64,000 nucleotides of DNA. Source: Bin80 sp964291275. GTDB taxonomy: Bacteria > Bacteroidota > Rhodothermia > Rhodothermales > Bin80. Made by a program: the position numbers and the translations under genes. Of the stretch, positions 48,337 through 58,001 are shown piece by piece; within the stretch, counting starts at the first letter, position 1, and every line of letters starts with the position of its first letter. The notes beneath the pieces were generated by a model, which was given only the letters and a program-made list of their open reading frames with translations, ran no database searches and was not told the DNA's origin. Where the stretch lies: the NCBI GenBank assembly GCA_964291275.2, contig OZ219799.1, positions 248,001 through 312,000 of the forward strand, in the 5' to 3' direction.

Positions 48337-48771
48337 ATGAATTGGCCAATCGCCCTTGTTCTTGTGATCGTGTGTCTTGGCTGGTACGTGGGATTCATGT
48401 GGCGCCGCAACGCGTTTTCCAAGCGGGAAGCGCGTGTTGAGCTTGTGACGAAGACGATTGCGGCAGGAGTGTTAGCGATGCTGGTTCTGACGGAACCCGA
48501 TGCAGGTCGAGTTTCGGCAAAAGTGTTCATGGTCGCTCTTATCGCATGGGGACTTGACGACTTGTTCAGAAAAAGAACCTCTAAAGGTGAGCTTGTGACG
48601 AAGGTGGTCGCGGCGGGAGTGTTAGCAATGCTGGTTCTGACAGAACCCGATGCAGGTCAAGTTTCGATAAAAGTGGTCATGGTCGCTCTTATCGTATGGG
48701 GACTTAACGACTTGTTCAGAAAAACAACCTCCAAATTGGACAACTCCCTGGACCAAGTAGCCAGCCCATAG
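48337..48771 (+). CDS. Small membrane protein made of two tandem copies
   Basis: A 144-aa protein with an N-terminal TM helix (IALVLVIVCLGWYVGFMW) and then two nearly identical units of about 48 residues, each ELVTK, AAGVLAMLVLTEPDAG, KV.MVALI.WGL.DLFRK. The duplication is visible at DNA level (48436-48585 and 48586-48735). Each unit holds two hydrophobic segments, so about five TM helices in total. Family not recognised; probably inner membrane. Confidence 0.65.
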   Translation: MNWPIALVLVIVCLGWYVGFMWRRNAFSKREARVELVTKTIAAGVLAMLVLTEPDAGRVSAKVFMVALIAWGLDDLFRKRTSKGELVTKVVAAGVLAMLVLTEPDAGQVSIKVVMVALIVWGLNDLFRKTTSKLDNSLDQVASP

Positions 48772-49619
48772 ACAAAACCCACCACTACCTTTTCTGGAAG
48801 AGGTGGAATGTGCGGTAGTCTTGCAAGAACCCCATAACAATGAGGCTTCTGGTGGATCCGGGGTCACGGGGGTAGTTGGTTGCTCCCGGGGAATTGACTC
48901 GCAACAATGCGACGCAAACCAAGCAATGCTGTGATGATCGTGATGGCCAAACCAAAATCAAAGATTTACTACAGCACCGTCGCAATCTCTGGTTTCATTG
49001 ATCGTACTGTAGCGTGCCCGTTTTGCTGGGCCAGTATAAAATTCCACACAATCTGTACGTCCAGCTAGCCCAGCTTCCGCGTCCCCCCTTGACAGCTAGA
49101 TAACAACCGGTATTCAATATTCGGGGGTTCGGCCAGCCCCCTGCAAAGCATAGGATAGCTTCCCCGCAAACCTAAAGGCAAGAGACTGGGAGCTACGAGT
49201 GGGTTGTTTTCATTGCAACAGGGCAGAGAAAATGGTGGTATCCATGTCGCTTAGAATGACGTATGCGGTTTCTGGATGAATTGCAACTGAAGCTTTTTCC
49301 GAGTGGAGGCAATGCTTGGCCCACCGTCGGGATGCCATCGGAAGTTTTTGTTGACTCTGGAATGTAGCACGTTTCCTGGCCGTTCCGAGGATCGCATACA
49401 AACCGTCTGCAGAAGCATCGTGCCGAGCTTGGCTGGGATTTGTTCAACAATGTCTGATTTTTCGTCCATCGGTAAACTTGCCAATGGTCAGAATGCATAT
49501 CCTTATGAACATCAAAGAAGAGGTGCATTAATCTCGCTAATAAATGGCTGAATGCCGGAATCAGGGAAACCGCTAAACAGTATGCTGGTGTAACGCTTCC
49601 CGACAGCAACTAGACACCC
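48772..49619. other. Long intergenic region, nothing firmly identified
   Basis: About 850 bp. One minus-strand frame (49609-49193) is open for 138 codons, but its composition is unlike a typical protein and it matches no known family. No repeats or terminators were noted. It may be degraded sequence. Confidence 0.4.
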
Positions 49620-52055
49620 ATGGAACAGTACGGATATGATCTTCTGACAGTTTGGCAAAGTATTGGTGTCAGCTTAATCGCGGGCTTGCTCCTGGCCTAC
49701 TTCGGTGCACGTATCTGGATCTGGGCAGTTGCCATTCTTCTTCTTTTTTGTGTCGCAGGATCCCCACTGTGGTTGATCATATTGGCGATAGTTTTTGGCG
49801 CAATCTCTGTCATACCGCCATGGCGCAGAACATTGTTTACGCGTCCGGTCATGCTGACCATAGACCGTATGGGATTATTGCCAGCTATTTCGGACACGGA
49901 GAGGGTAGCCCTAGAGGCGGGCAAGGTTTGGGTAGAGGGTGAATTATTCTCCGGGCGCCCAGACTGGGCACGTATTCGAGAGACACCCTATCCTAAACTG
50001 AGCTCGGAGGAGCAGGAGTTCCTAGACGGCCCGGTTCAGGAATTGTGTGACTTGGTAGACAACTGGAAAGTGTGGACGGATCGGCAGTTTTCCGATGAAG
50101 CCTGGCAGTTGATGCGACGCGAAAAGATCTTTGGCATGATCATTCCCACCAGGTATGGCGGCCTCGGATTTTCCGCGATGGCAAATAGTGCGGTCGTGGC
50201 GAAGCTGCAGTCGCATTGCAATCCGCTTTCAACAACGGTTATGGTGCCGAATTCTCTAGGACCTGCAGAACTGTTGATCCACTATGGAACGCAGGCGCAG
50301 CGTGAACATTACCTGCCGCATCTGGCCAACGGCAAATTTCTTCCTGCTTTTGCACTCACTGAACCAGCTGCCGGCAGTGATGCGGGAGCGATACAAGCGG
50401 ACGGGGTATTATTCAGGGATGAATCTGGAGACGTGAAAATTCGGCTTAACTGGCAAAAACGATACATCACACTGTCTGCTGTGGCACAAATTCTGGGGAT
50501 TGCATTCAAGCTCCGGGATCCAGAAAATATCCTCGGCCATGGGGAAAATCTAGGTATAACATGTGCGCTGGTTCCTTCGGACACCCCGGGAATCAAACGA
50601 GGCCGAAGACACGATCCACTGGGGGTTCCGTTCGTGAATGCACCCTTTGAAGGTCATGATGTTGTCGTGCCTCTTGATGCAATTATTGGCGAAGAAGAGG
50701 GGGCAGGAGATGGGTGGAGAATGCTTATGGAGTGCCTGGCTGCCGGACGTGGGATATCGTTGCCTGCATCTGCTGTTGGAAGCGCAAAGACGATCTACCT
50801 AGCAGCATCTGCACATGCTGCGGTCAGACGCCAGTTCGGACTTCCAATTGGAAAATTCGAGGGAATTGAAGAGCCCTTGGCGCGAATTGGTGGTTTTACC
50901 TACCTCATGGATGCGGCCCGTATATATACACTTGGAGCCATTGATAGCGGAGAGGCACCGGCCGTGGTCACAGCCATTCTCAAGTACCACCTGACTGAAC
51001 TTGGGCGGAAAGTTATTAACGATGGAATGGATATTCTGGCGGGAAATGCGATCTCGTCCGGCCCACGCAATGTTCTATTACACTTCTATTTCAGCAACCC
51101 AATCGCGATCACGGTTGAAGGTGCGAACATACTCACAAGATCACTGATCATCTTTGGTCAGGGAGCCTTGCGCTGTCACCCTTGGGCTTACAAAGAAACT
51201 TCGGCATTGGCTGTAAAAGATGTTGGCCTGTTCGACCGTGCGTTCATTGGCCATATTGGACATGTGGTACGCAATGCTGCACGATGTTTACTGTTGGGGA
51301 TTACCCGCGGGCATGCAGCTATGGTTCCTGGTCGAGGAATCGTGCGACATTACATTCGGCGGCTCACGTGGGCATCAACCGCGTTCGCATTCCTGGCGGA
51401 CTTGGCCATGGCTTCCCTGGGAAGCTCATTGAAACGAAAAGAGAAGATTACCGGTCGCCTTGCCGACATCTTTTCCTGGTTGTATATAGCCTCAGCCACA
51501 ATTCGTCGGTTTGAAGCCGAGGGACAGCGCAAAGAAGATATCCCATACTTCCAGTGGTCCATGGAGTATGCACTCGGCGAAATTCAACGGGCATTTGAAG
51601 GTCTGTTTGCGAATATAACCGTGCCAGGTTTCACATGGTGGATGCGTGGACCGGCGTTACTATGGTACAGACTGAACAGCTTCGGGCGGGGCCCATCAGA
51701 TCGGGTGGGCCACAAGGTTGCTCAGCTTATGCAGGTGCCAGGCCCACAGCGCAACCGAATTGCGGCAGGTGTTTATTTGGGCGACGACAAAGCACGCGGG
51801 CTGCGACGTCTGGAGCACGCACTGGATCTGGTGGCAGCCGTTCGGCCGATTGAAGCAAAAGTCTCAAAGGCCGTACGTACCGGTCAGTTGGCCCGCAAAC
51901 CGAAGACTACTCGGTTTGAGAGAGCCCACGCGGCTGGAATCATCACCGACGAAGAAGCAGCAAAGATCCATGAGGCAGCGGCAGCCTCATGGGAAGCAAT
52001 ACAGGTTGACGATTTTGACGAGGCGTCATACCTGCGTCATCACGCATCAGCATAA
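49620..52055 (+). CDS. fadE: Long FadE-type acyl-CoA dehydrogenase, membrane-anchored
   Basis: First step of beta-oxidation (acyl-CoA to trans-2-enoyl-CoA, FAD). The 811 aa are close to E. coli FadE (814). Two or three N-terminal TM helices (VSLIAGLLLAYFGARIWIWA and next) anchor it to the inner membrane. The dehydrogenase domains follow: PTRYGGLGFSAMANS, FALTEPAAGSDAGAI (FAD/substrate loop) and ARIGGFTYLMDAARIYTLGA. The DUF1974-like C-terminal part includes GHVVRNAARCLLLGITRG. It lies 1.7 kb after the thiolase, so probably has its own promoter. Confidence 0.92.
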   Translation: MEQYGYDLLTVWQSIGVSLIAGLLLAYFGARIWIWAVAILLLFCVAGSPLWLIILAIVFGAISVIPPWRRTLFTRPVMLTIDRMGLLPAISDTERVALEAGKVWVEGELFSGRPDWARIRETPYPKLSSEEQEFLDGPVQELCDLVDNWKVWTDRQFSDEAWQLMRREKIFGMIIPTRYGGLGFSAMANSAVVAKLQSHCNPLSTTVMVPNSLGPAELLIHYGTQAQREHYLPHLANGKFLPAFALTEPAAGSDAGAIQADGVLFRDESGDVKIRLNWQKRYITLSAVAQILGIAFKLRDPENILGHGENLGITCALVPSDTPGIKRGRRHDPLGVPFVNAPFEGHDVVVPLDAIIGEEEGAGDGWRMLMECLAAGRGISLPASAVGSAKTIYLAASAHAAVRRQFGLPIGKFEGIEEPLARIGGFTYLMDAARIYTLGAIDSGEAPAVVTAILKYHLTELGRKVINDGMDILAGNAISSGPRNVLLHFYFSNPIAITVEGANILTRSLIIFGQGALRCHPWAYKETSALAVKDVGLFDRAFIGHIGHVVRNAARCLLLGITRGHAAMVPGRGIVRHYIRRLTWASTAFAFLADLAMASLGSSLKRKEKITGRLADIFSWLYIASATIRRFEAEGQRKEDIPYFQWSMEYALGEIQRAFEGLFANITVPGFTWWMRGPALLWYRLNSFGRGPSDRVGHKVAQLMQVPGPQRNRIAAGVYLGDDKARGLRRLEHALDLVAAVRPIEAKVSKAVRTGQLARKPKTTRFERAHAAGIITDEEAAKIHEAAAASWEAIQVDDFDEASYLRHHASA

Positions 52056-52075
52056 CAGAATATGAGAATGAGTCC

Positions 52076-52537
52076 ATGATCGTAACATTACTGATTTTAC
52101 TCCATGTTTTGACTGCCTCAGCCTGGTTTGGGCTAAGCATACGGTTGGGCAGTCAAGCCAAACTCGCTGCGACTGGGCAGGCAGCTGTTTCCGTCGACGG
52201 TCTGCATACAGTCTCGCTGATGGGCATTATGCTCATAGCTACATTCGTGTTCTCAATGGTACTGCTTATGGTTGGAGGCGGATATCCCGGGCAAATTCAA
52301 TACCACGCGGCCTCAGCTTTGATTGTTGTTCTGTTGGGGATACAGTTCGTGTTCCTGCGTCCGGCCTGGAGACGATTACACACCGCCGTCGAAACTGGGA
52401 GCAAAAACACGGAATCAGAAACAAATGGCAATGAGGCATCAACCCACGCCCGTAAGGTCTCCATGTATGCGGGCATCGGTCACCTGTTCTGGTTGATTCT
52501 GTTGGTTCTCATGTTTTGGAACAGATTGATCACTTAG
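52076..52537 (+). CDS. Small integral membrane protein, CopD/DUF2269-like
   Basis: A 153-aa protein with four predicted TM helices: VTLLILLHVLTASAWFGLSI, SLMGIMLIATFVFSMVLLMV, ALIVVLLGIQFVFL and AGIGHLFWLILLVLMFW. A His in the first helix (LLHVLTASAWFG) resembles CopD/DUF2269-like membrane proteins. It begins 20 bp after the fadE stop, so may be co-transcribed. Function unknown. Confidence 0.6.
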   Translation: MIVTLLILLHVLTASAWFGLSIRLGSQAKLAATGQAAVSVDGLHTVSLMGIMLIATFVFSMVLLMVGGGYPGQIQYHAASALIVVLLGIQFVFLRPAWRRLHTAVETGSKNTESETNGNEASTHARKVSMYAGIGHLFWLILLVLMFWNRLIT

Positions 52538-52618
52538 ACATATACCTACGCTGTGCACGGGGTGTCCACCCTGCGGTGCATTTCGGTGCCCTCATGTATT
52601 ACATCTAATTCAGCGTTG

Positions 52619-52813
52619 ATGGCGACTAAGCGTATGAACGAGAGTTGGCAGCAGGTCTGCAGCCAGATAGAGTCCATTTGGAGCGAGGCGGATTTTAATG
52701 AGAGAGAGATGAAGAAGGCGCGCGGCAATATGCGCAAGATGGTCCAACTCATTCACGATAAAACCGGTGAGCCAAGGAGCGAGATCTTTCAAAAGATCAG
52801 CGCCATTATTTAA
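52619..52813 (+). CDS. Small helical protein (64 aa), CsbD-like in pattern
   Basis: From ATG 52619 (or 52634): NESWQQVCSQIESIWSEADF, then MKKARGNMRKMVQLIHDKTG. The spacing W..I...W...D......GN....V..I....G recalls CsbD-type stress proteins, but the match is loose. Highly charged and soluble. It sits between a membrane protein and the GWxTD gene on the same strand. Confidence 0.5.
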   Translation: MATKRMNESWQQVCSQIESIWSEADFNEREMKKARGNMRKMVQLIHDKTGEPRSEIFQKISAII

Positions 52814-52857
52814 GCGCGTCGCAGTGGCAGAGCCCCCAGGTTCGCCGAAAATCTGCG

Positions 52858-54846
52858 ATGGCTTGGTGCTTCCTTATTTTACTGCTCTCACAGATCCTTC
52901 CTACGGATTTACAGGCGGCCCGTCAAGCGGTCGCTAGTCAGGAGTACGAGCGTGCGGTCCAATTACTAGACGAGTTTCTCGAATCAGACAGTAACCACAT
53001 TGAAGGTCGCTACCTTCGTGGGATCGCATTACGTGAACGCGGCCGGAGCCCCACACTCAAAAATCGACTGCAGCGTCTACTGGCACGCAGTGCGGCTGAT
53101 TTTGAATTTGTGGTTGCGCAGGATTCTGCATATCAGGATGTTCTTTTTCAGTACGCGATCCTTAAACGGTATAAGGAAGACTTGGAGGGAGCAATCACAT
53201 TGGGAGAAGCCCAACTGAAGCACCAGCCAGATCTGGATTACGTACTCCCCCGTCTGTTGTCGTTTTACTGGCGCTATGTCGTGACGACCGCGCCCGAGAA
53301 GGCAAGATTGTGGTTACGGAGTCAATCAGGCCCTCTATCCCCGCTTTTTGTCGGTCGTGCATACGAACGACAGGGCATGTACGATACGGCGGAAGCAATC
53401 TATACCGAAGACGAGGATACAGCGGAAACTCCTCTGCTTCTTGCGCAGGCACGATTGAGCTTTGCACGAATGCGTCCGGAGATTGGGACAGAAACCATCG
53501 AAGAAGCGATTTCCAGCATAGATGCAAAGGTAGATGCGCTGGTCTTCTTCGAAGAAATAAAAACCATAGCCAGTCCGGCAGAGGTAGCTGCCTTTGAGCG
53601 AATTGAAGAGCTTGAAGAGTACCGCAAGTTTTTCAGGGTGTTTTGGACCAGCCGGAATCCCATGCCAGCTGCCGCTTATAACGCACGCATGGCTGAACAT
53701 TACCGTCGGCTGCGTATTGCTGAGCAGAGTTTTCTGTTCAATGGGTTCCGTTCGTGGTTCCGAAGTGCGTTCACCCATGATGAAACCTATTTTCCGGTTA
53801 CATACCAATTAAGCTCTGATTTCAATGATCGTGGTATCATATTCATGCGCCACGGAGAACCCGACGACTATACCGTAGGCGAAGCCAATTCCTGGCTATA
53901 CAATGACTCGCTGCTAGTTTTCCACTTTGCTCCGACCTGTATGGGCCAGGTATGTGGAGTTACAGAGCATTTTGTGCCTTCGCCTGTTGGACCAACGTTC
54001 GAGCCGGCTCTTGTAGGGCTGGATGCACTGGATGCGGAACGGAAGAGTGCAGACTATCTCGTACATGGATTGAGCACAGACCGGCATCAATGGTCATCCG
54101 ATATTCGGCACTGGGAGGTGCCATACGTCGTTGGCGCATTCCGTGGGCTTGACGGGCGAACCTTAGTGGAGATTTACTACGAAGTTCCATTGCACGAAAC
54201 TGCGCGTGTGCGCGGCCCCGACTCGGTTGTTGTAGAAACTGGTTTCGCGATTCATACCGACGACTGGGAACGCATCAATTACGCACGGAAACAGTCGCAA
54301 TATGGCCGTGGAGAGAAGGCCTTTGTCGACCGATTCCAAGTAGACTTATCCACAGATCGGTTCAATTTTGCACTTCATGCCCGTGTGCTGGATGGCGTAC
54401 ATCTTCGTGCGTACAGATTTGACTATCTCGTGCCCAGATATACAGATTCTGGTTTGCAGTTGAGTGATATGCTTTTGGCAGACAGTATATCTGCGCTTCC
54501 GGATGCGGTTGTGCGTGATGAGGTGATCCTACATGTGAATCCATCGGGACAATTCGAAAGATCTGTAGCTCCGTTTGTGTACTTCGAGATTTACAATTTG
54601 ACACGGGAACCAGACGGGCAAACAAGATACCGCATTGCATACACACTCACTCCTGCCGACGCAGGTCAGGAGGAGGCAATTACCTTGCAGACGAGCGAAC
54701 AGCGAAGCACCGATACATCGCCCCTTTCGTATGTAGCCATTGATCTGGGGGAAGCTTCAGACGGAAGCTATACCATAGAGGTGGAAGTGGAGGACCTTGT
54801 AACTGGTATGGCAGTCAGAACCGCACGGGTGCTGCACCTGGAATAG
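52858..54846 (+). CDS. GWxTD-domain protein
   Basis: A 662-aa protein starting with a hydrophobic signal (CFLILLLSQILPTDLQA). TPR-like helices (about 20-240) are followed by the GWxTD domain: EYRKFFRVFWTSRNPMPAAA, then YNARMAEHYRRLRIAEQSF and DFNDRGIIFMRHGEPDDYT. The C-terminal half is beta-rich. This domain is typical of Rhodothermota and related FCB bacteria; its function is not established. It probably acts in the periplasm. It is convergent with the polyprenyl synthase gene (5 bp apart). Confidence 0.85.
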   Translation: MAWCFLILLLSQILPTDLQAARQAVASQEYERAVQLLDEFLESDSNHIEGRYLRGIALRERGRSPTLKNRLQRLLARSAADFEFVVAQDSAYQDVLFQYAILKRYKEDLEGAITLGEAQLKHQPDLDYVLPRLLSFYWRYVVTTAPEKARLWLRSQSGPLSPLFVGRAYERQGMYDTAEAIYTEDEDTAETPLLLAQARLSFARMRPEIGTETIEEAISSIDAKVDALVFFEEIKTIASPAEVAAFERIEELEEYRKFFRVFWTSRNPMPAAAYNARMAEHYRRLRIAEQSFLFNGFRSWFRSAFTHDETYFPVTYQLSSDFNDRGIIFMRHGEPDDYTVGEANSWLYNDSLLVFHFAPTCMGQVCGVTEHFVPSPVGPTFEPALVGLDALDAERKSADYLVHGLSTDRHQWSSDIRHWEVPYVVGAFRGLDGRTLVEIYYEVPLHETARVRGPDSVVVETGFAIHTDDWERINYARKQSQYGRGEKAFVDRFQVDLSTDRFNFALHARVLDGVHLRAYRFDYLVPRYTDSGLQLSDMLLADSISALPDAVVRDEVILHVNPSGQFERSVAPFVYFEIYNLTREPDGQTRYRIAYTLTPADAGQEEAITLQTSEQRSTDTSPLSYVAIDLGEASDGSYTIEVEVEDLVTGMAVRTARVLHLE

Positions 54847-54851
54847 CAAGA

Positions 54852-55847
54852 CTATTTTTTTCGTGCAATCACGTATTGGCTGAGTGCATGCATTGCTTGG
54901 CGGGCGTCCGAATCCGGAAAGCCCTCCAATAAGGTTTGTGCCTTTTTCACATGGTATTCCATGCGCTCCTGCGCGTAGGCCAGTCCCCCTGTGGTCTCAA
55001 CAAAATCGAGAACGATTTTTCGATTATGCTGGCTTTTTTTACCCCTGCGTATAATTTTCAGCATTCGCCGGCGTTCAGCCGGGTTCGCGACTTTAAGGGC
55101 ATGTATCAGAGGGAGCGTAACCAGTTTCTTTTGCAGATCGGCTCCTACGGGCTTTCCGATTCCGCCGGCTCCAAAGTCAAATAGATCATCTCGTATCTGG
55201 AAAGCCAGCCCTAGCTGTTCGCCGAACTCGCACATATACCGTACACTGGTTGCGTCAGTATTTGCACTCAGAGCACCACAGTGGGTACAAGCGGCCAAAA
55301 GAGATGCTGTTTTATCCGAAATGATCCGGTAGTATGAATCCTCATCAATATCCAGGTTTCGTGTTCGCTGCACCTGACGTAGCTCCCCTTCACTCATGCG
55401 CTGCACAGCATTGCTAAGAACACGAAGCATGTCAAAATCATCGTGTTCCAGGGCCAGTAATAGACCGCGGCTCAGAAAATAGTCGCCAAGGAGTACCGCT
55501 ACTTTGTTGCCCCAGAGCGCATTGATTGAAAAGGATCCACGTCGCTTTTCAGACTCGTCCACGACATCATCATGCACAAGCGTGGCCGTATGGAGCAGTT
55601 CTACCAGTGCAGCAGCACGGTAACTACGTTCGCTGATGCCACCACAGGTTTTTGCCGCCAAAAGCACCAGCAGCGGTCGAACGCGCTTACCCTTTTGACG
55701 CAGGATGTACCGCAGAATCAGGTTCAGGAGCTTATGCTCCACGCGCACCGCGGCCCTGAAGTGATGATAAAACTCCTTAATGTCATCTTCCACAACCGAC
55801 TGGATATCTCGCAGCACGATCGCAGGTTCTGCCTGGTTTGCCACCAT
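54852..55847 (-). CDS. Polyprenyl (octaprenyl-type) diphosphate synthase
   Basis: A trans-isoprenyl diphosphate synthase that makes the side chain of the respiratory quinone. The first aspartate-rich motif is LVHDDVVDESEKRRG (DDxxD at residues 93-97) and the second FQIRDDLFDF; KGKRVRPLL gives the IPP-binding residues. The 331 aa are full length. Chain length cannot be settled from sequence, though menaquinone side-chain synthesis is likely in this phylum. Runs away from the defence-like cluster. Confidence 0.93.
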   Translation of the reverse strand: MVANQAEPAIVLRDIQSVVEDDIKEFYHHFRAAVRVEHKLLNLILRYILRQKGKRVRPLLVLLAAKTCGGISERSYRAAALVELLHTATLVHDDVVDESEKRRGSFSINALWGNKVAVLLGDYFLSRGLLLALEHDDFDMLRVLSNAVQRMSEGELRQVQRTRNLDIDEDSYYRIISDKTASLLAACTHCGALSANTDATSVRYMCEFGEQLGLAFQIRDDLFDFGAGGIGKPVGADLQKKLVTLPLIHALKVANPAERRRMLKIIRRGKKSQHNRKIVLDFVETTGGLAYAQERMEYHVKKAQTLLEGFPDSDARQAMHALSQYVIARKK

Positions 55848-56321
55848 CCAGTCTGACCTGATTGCAAGACGGTCGTAAACGATGACTTATTCAATGGTGT
55901 TCAATTGTGGACCATTGGGGTGAGCTTTGTAGTACTCCCCGGTGTGTTCGGGGCGCAGAGTAGCTTTTTAGCCCTGATTCCAAGACAAATGCCCCGATTT
56001 TGGGGCTTGTATGGACATGGCTCCCCTAAATCGTCTATTTACCCTCGTAATGCCGCTGTCTGTGTCCTTGTTTTTGGACCCAATAAACCGCCCTCCTTTA
56101 TCTTTATGGCTGCTTTTCCCGCTATTTGTTGCACTTTTTCCCTCAGTCGTATCTCGAATCCCAAGAGCAAGTATGCCACTGTTTGTGCGCTACGTAGCGA
56201 AGAAGAAACCGGCAATCTGGAACAGGAACTCTGAATTTTGACTGTCCACTGCAGTAAGATCTCCGAGCGAGGGAAGAGCATCGAAAAAGAGCGTGCTGCC
56301 CGGCATCTGCGGTAATTCCGG
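55848..56321. other. Intergenic with one doubtful small membrane ORF
   Basis: The only candidate is a plus-strand ORF at 56011-56241 (76 aa) with two hydrophobic stretches (LFTLVMPLSVSLFLD; LWLLFPLFVALFPSV). It has no recognised relatives and no clear ribosome binding site, so it is not called as a gene. Confidence 0.35.
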
Positions 56322-57998
56322 TTAATCGTCAGTATCCGAAGCATCACTATCAGCTACAGTCTCTGCGAAGCGTCTTTCGGGCAACCTGACACCCCTTACC
56401 TCCATAAATTCTCGTTCTCCATTAATTAGGTTTTCTTGTCGACTGAGAATGAATTCTCTTCTTTCATTGCGTCTCAATGCCTGAATTGACTCTTTCGGGA
56501 AGCCGTGACTGGGCAGCAATTTCTCTAAAAAATCTTCGTCCAAACCAGCGAGATGAGTAAATATGTCACTAAAAGAGTCGCCATCCATGAACATTCGGTT
56601 TGCAGGAATGCTCGAGAATACTTCGCCTTCACTAGGATTATACGACACGTATCCAATAGCGCTTGGTCCAAAGGTGGATAGCAATTTGCCAGGCTCTAGC
56701 TTTTTCTGACGATTCTTTTTCTTTAATGAGAGAGGCTTAAGCGACACTAGATACAACAAAAAAGCACGTGCTCGAGCACTCCTGCCATCAAAGCTAGTCG
56801 GGAATGGTAAAGCCTGTTCATCAAGGTTCACGACACTGAATTCGCTTCTGGTACCATTAGCAAGTTCGCGAATTTCGTGTAAAGCATGCGTGGCTTTTGA
56901 TGTGCTAACTGCGCCAAACCAGCCAGTAAACGACGTAACCCAGAACCAGCGCTTTAGTAGGCGGACCACTTCAGGTGTCGGCTGCGGACACAACCGATAA
57001 AACTCACCGAGTAGCACGAGTTGAAGACCATAGGGCAACAGCCTATCAGAGGTAACCCCCAAATCCTTGAGAAACCCCAGTGCACAATTGATTCCATTGG
57101 TGGCGGATCTGAAGCTGCCCGGAAGTCTTGATCGAACATCTGGCCTGACCACTAGGCCAGCCCAGTCTTTTGCATAGATATCCAGATCAAGGGCTGCCAA
57201 CACTGCTCTGAACAGAAAAACACGATTAAGATTGCCAAAGCCTTTTTTGGCAATCTCGTTTTTAAACCCGTCCAACTCATTTGCAAGATGGAATTCACCT
57301 CGACGATAGGTCAACGCGGATACCATCTCAACGGCTGATATCTTGCGGCCCGTACGGTTGAGCCGGGCGAAAACTGTCACCGCGCTATCAAGATTTGCCC
57401 CACGGATACGGATAAGCGGAAGTTGATAATTCCGAAACGCGTTGGCAAGATGATCTGCTGCGTTCAACCAACGCTGACGCTTCTGCTCATCCCCAAGAAT
57501 TACAATCTTGCGGGCCGCAGAAAGAAATCTTGCGGTTTCAAGCAAACTCGCCATGGGAAAGTACCGTGCCGTAACTTCCCCTCTAGGTGCTCGAACGAAT
57601 TCATGTTTCTCAAGGTCGAAGTACACACGCCAGTCGATTTGATCAATAATCGACGGGCTTTCATCCGACAACCACAGGGTGCCAACCAGCGTCGATACTC
57701 GTTGCTGCCCATCCAAAAGGTAGTCAACATACCCAGATGGAGGATTACCTACGTTAATTGGTCCAACAGACCGGGCACTTTTGATGTCTCTTTTTTCTGT
57801 TTCCCAGACAAGGATAGCTCCAATAGGGAAGCCTTGAAATACGCTGCTAAGCAATTGGTGGAGGTCATCCTGCTTCCACACGAAAGGCCGCTGAAACTTC
57901 GGGATGCGAATCTTACCTGAAACTGTACGTTCCATGAGTCTCCCAAGAGGGACAACCTCTGGGACGACCTCTGTACGGATTTGATTACTAGTGATAAT
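56322..57998 (-). CDS. DUF262 (GmrS-like) protein of a defence-like cluster
   Basis: DUF262 domains carry a ParB/Srx-like fold that hydrolyses NTPs and, in GmrSD and BrxU type IV restriction enzymes, drives cleavage of modified DNA. Seen here: IRIPKFQRPFVW, PIGAILVWE, LLDGQQRVSTL (DGQQR motif) and VFARLNRTGRKISAVEMVSA. No C-terminal HNH (DUF1524) is visible; the C-terminal 250 residues are unassigned. The first ATG is 57935 (537 aa), but the domain seems to begin earlier (VVPLGRLMERTVSGKIRIP). The frame is open to the stop of the upstream gene, and an ATT at 57998 sits 8 nt after AAGGAGG. Third gene of the cluster. Confidence 0.85.
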   Translation of the reverse strand: MITSNQIRTEVVPEVVPLGRLMERTVSGKIRIPKFQRPFVWKQDDLHQLLSSVFQGFPIGAILVWETEKRDIKSARSVGPINVGNPPSGYVDYLLDGQQRVSTLVGTLWLSDESPSIIDQIDWRVYFDLEKHEFVRAPRGEVTARYFPMASLLETARFLSAARKIVILGDEQKRQRWLNAADHLANAFRNYQLPLIRIRGANLDSAVTVFARLNRTGRKISAVEMVSALTYRRGEFHLANELDGFKNEIAKKGFGNLNRVFLFRAVLAALDLDIYAKDWAGLVVRPDVRSRLPGSFRSATNGINCALGFLKDLGVTSDRLLPYGLQLVLLGEFYRLCPQPTPEVVRLLKRWFWVTSFTGWFGAVSTSKATHALHEIRELANGTRSEFSVVNLDEQALPFPTSFDGRSARARAFLLYLVSLKPLSLKKKNRQKKLEPGKLLSTFGPSAIGYVSYNPSEGEVFSSIPANRMFMDGDSFSDIFTHLAGLDEDFLEKLLPSHGFPKESIQALRRNERREFILSRQENLINGEREFMEVRGVRLPERRFAETVADSDASDTDD

Positions 57999-58001
57999 GG
58001 T

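Noticed and set aside
49193..49609. Minus-strand ORF of 138 codons
   Set aside because: Unusual composition, no start signal, no family resemblance.
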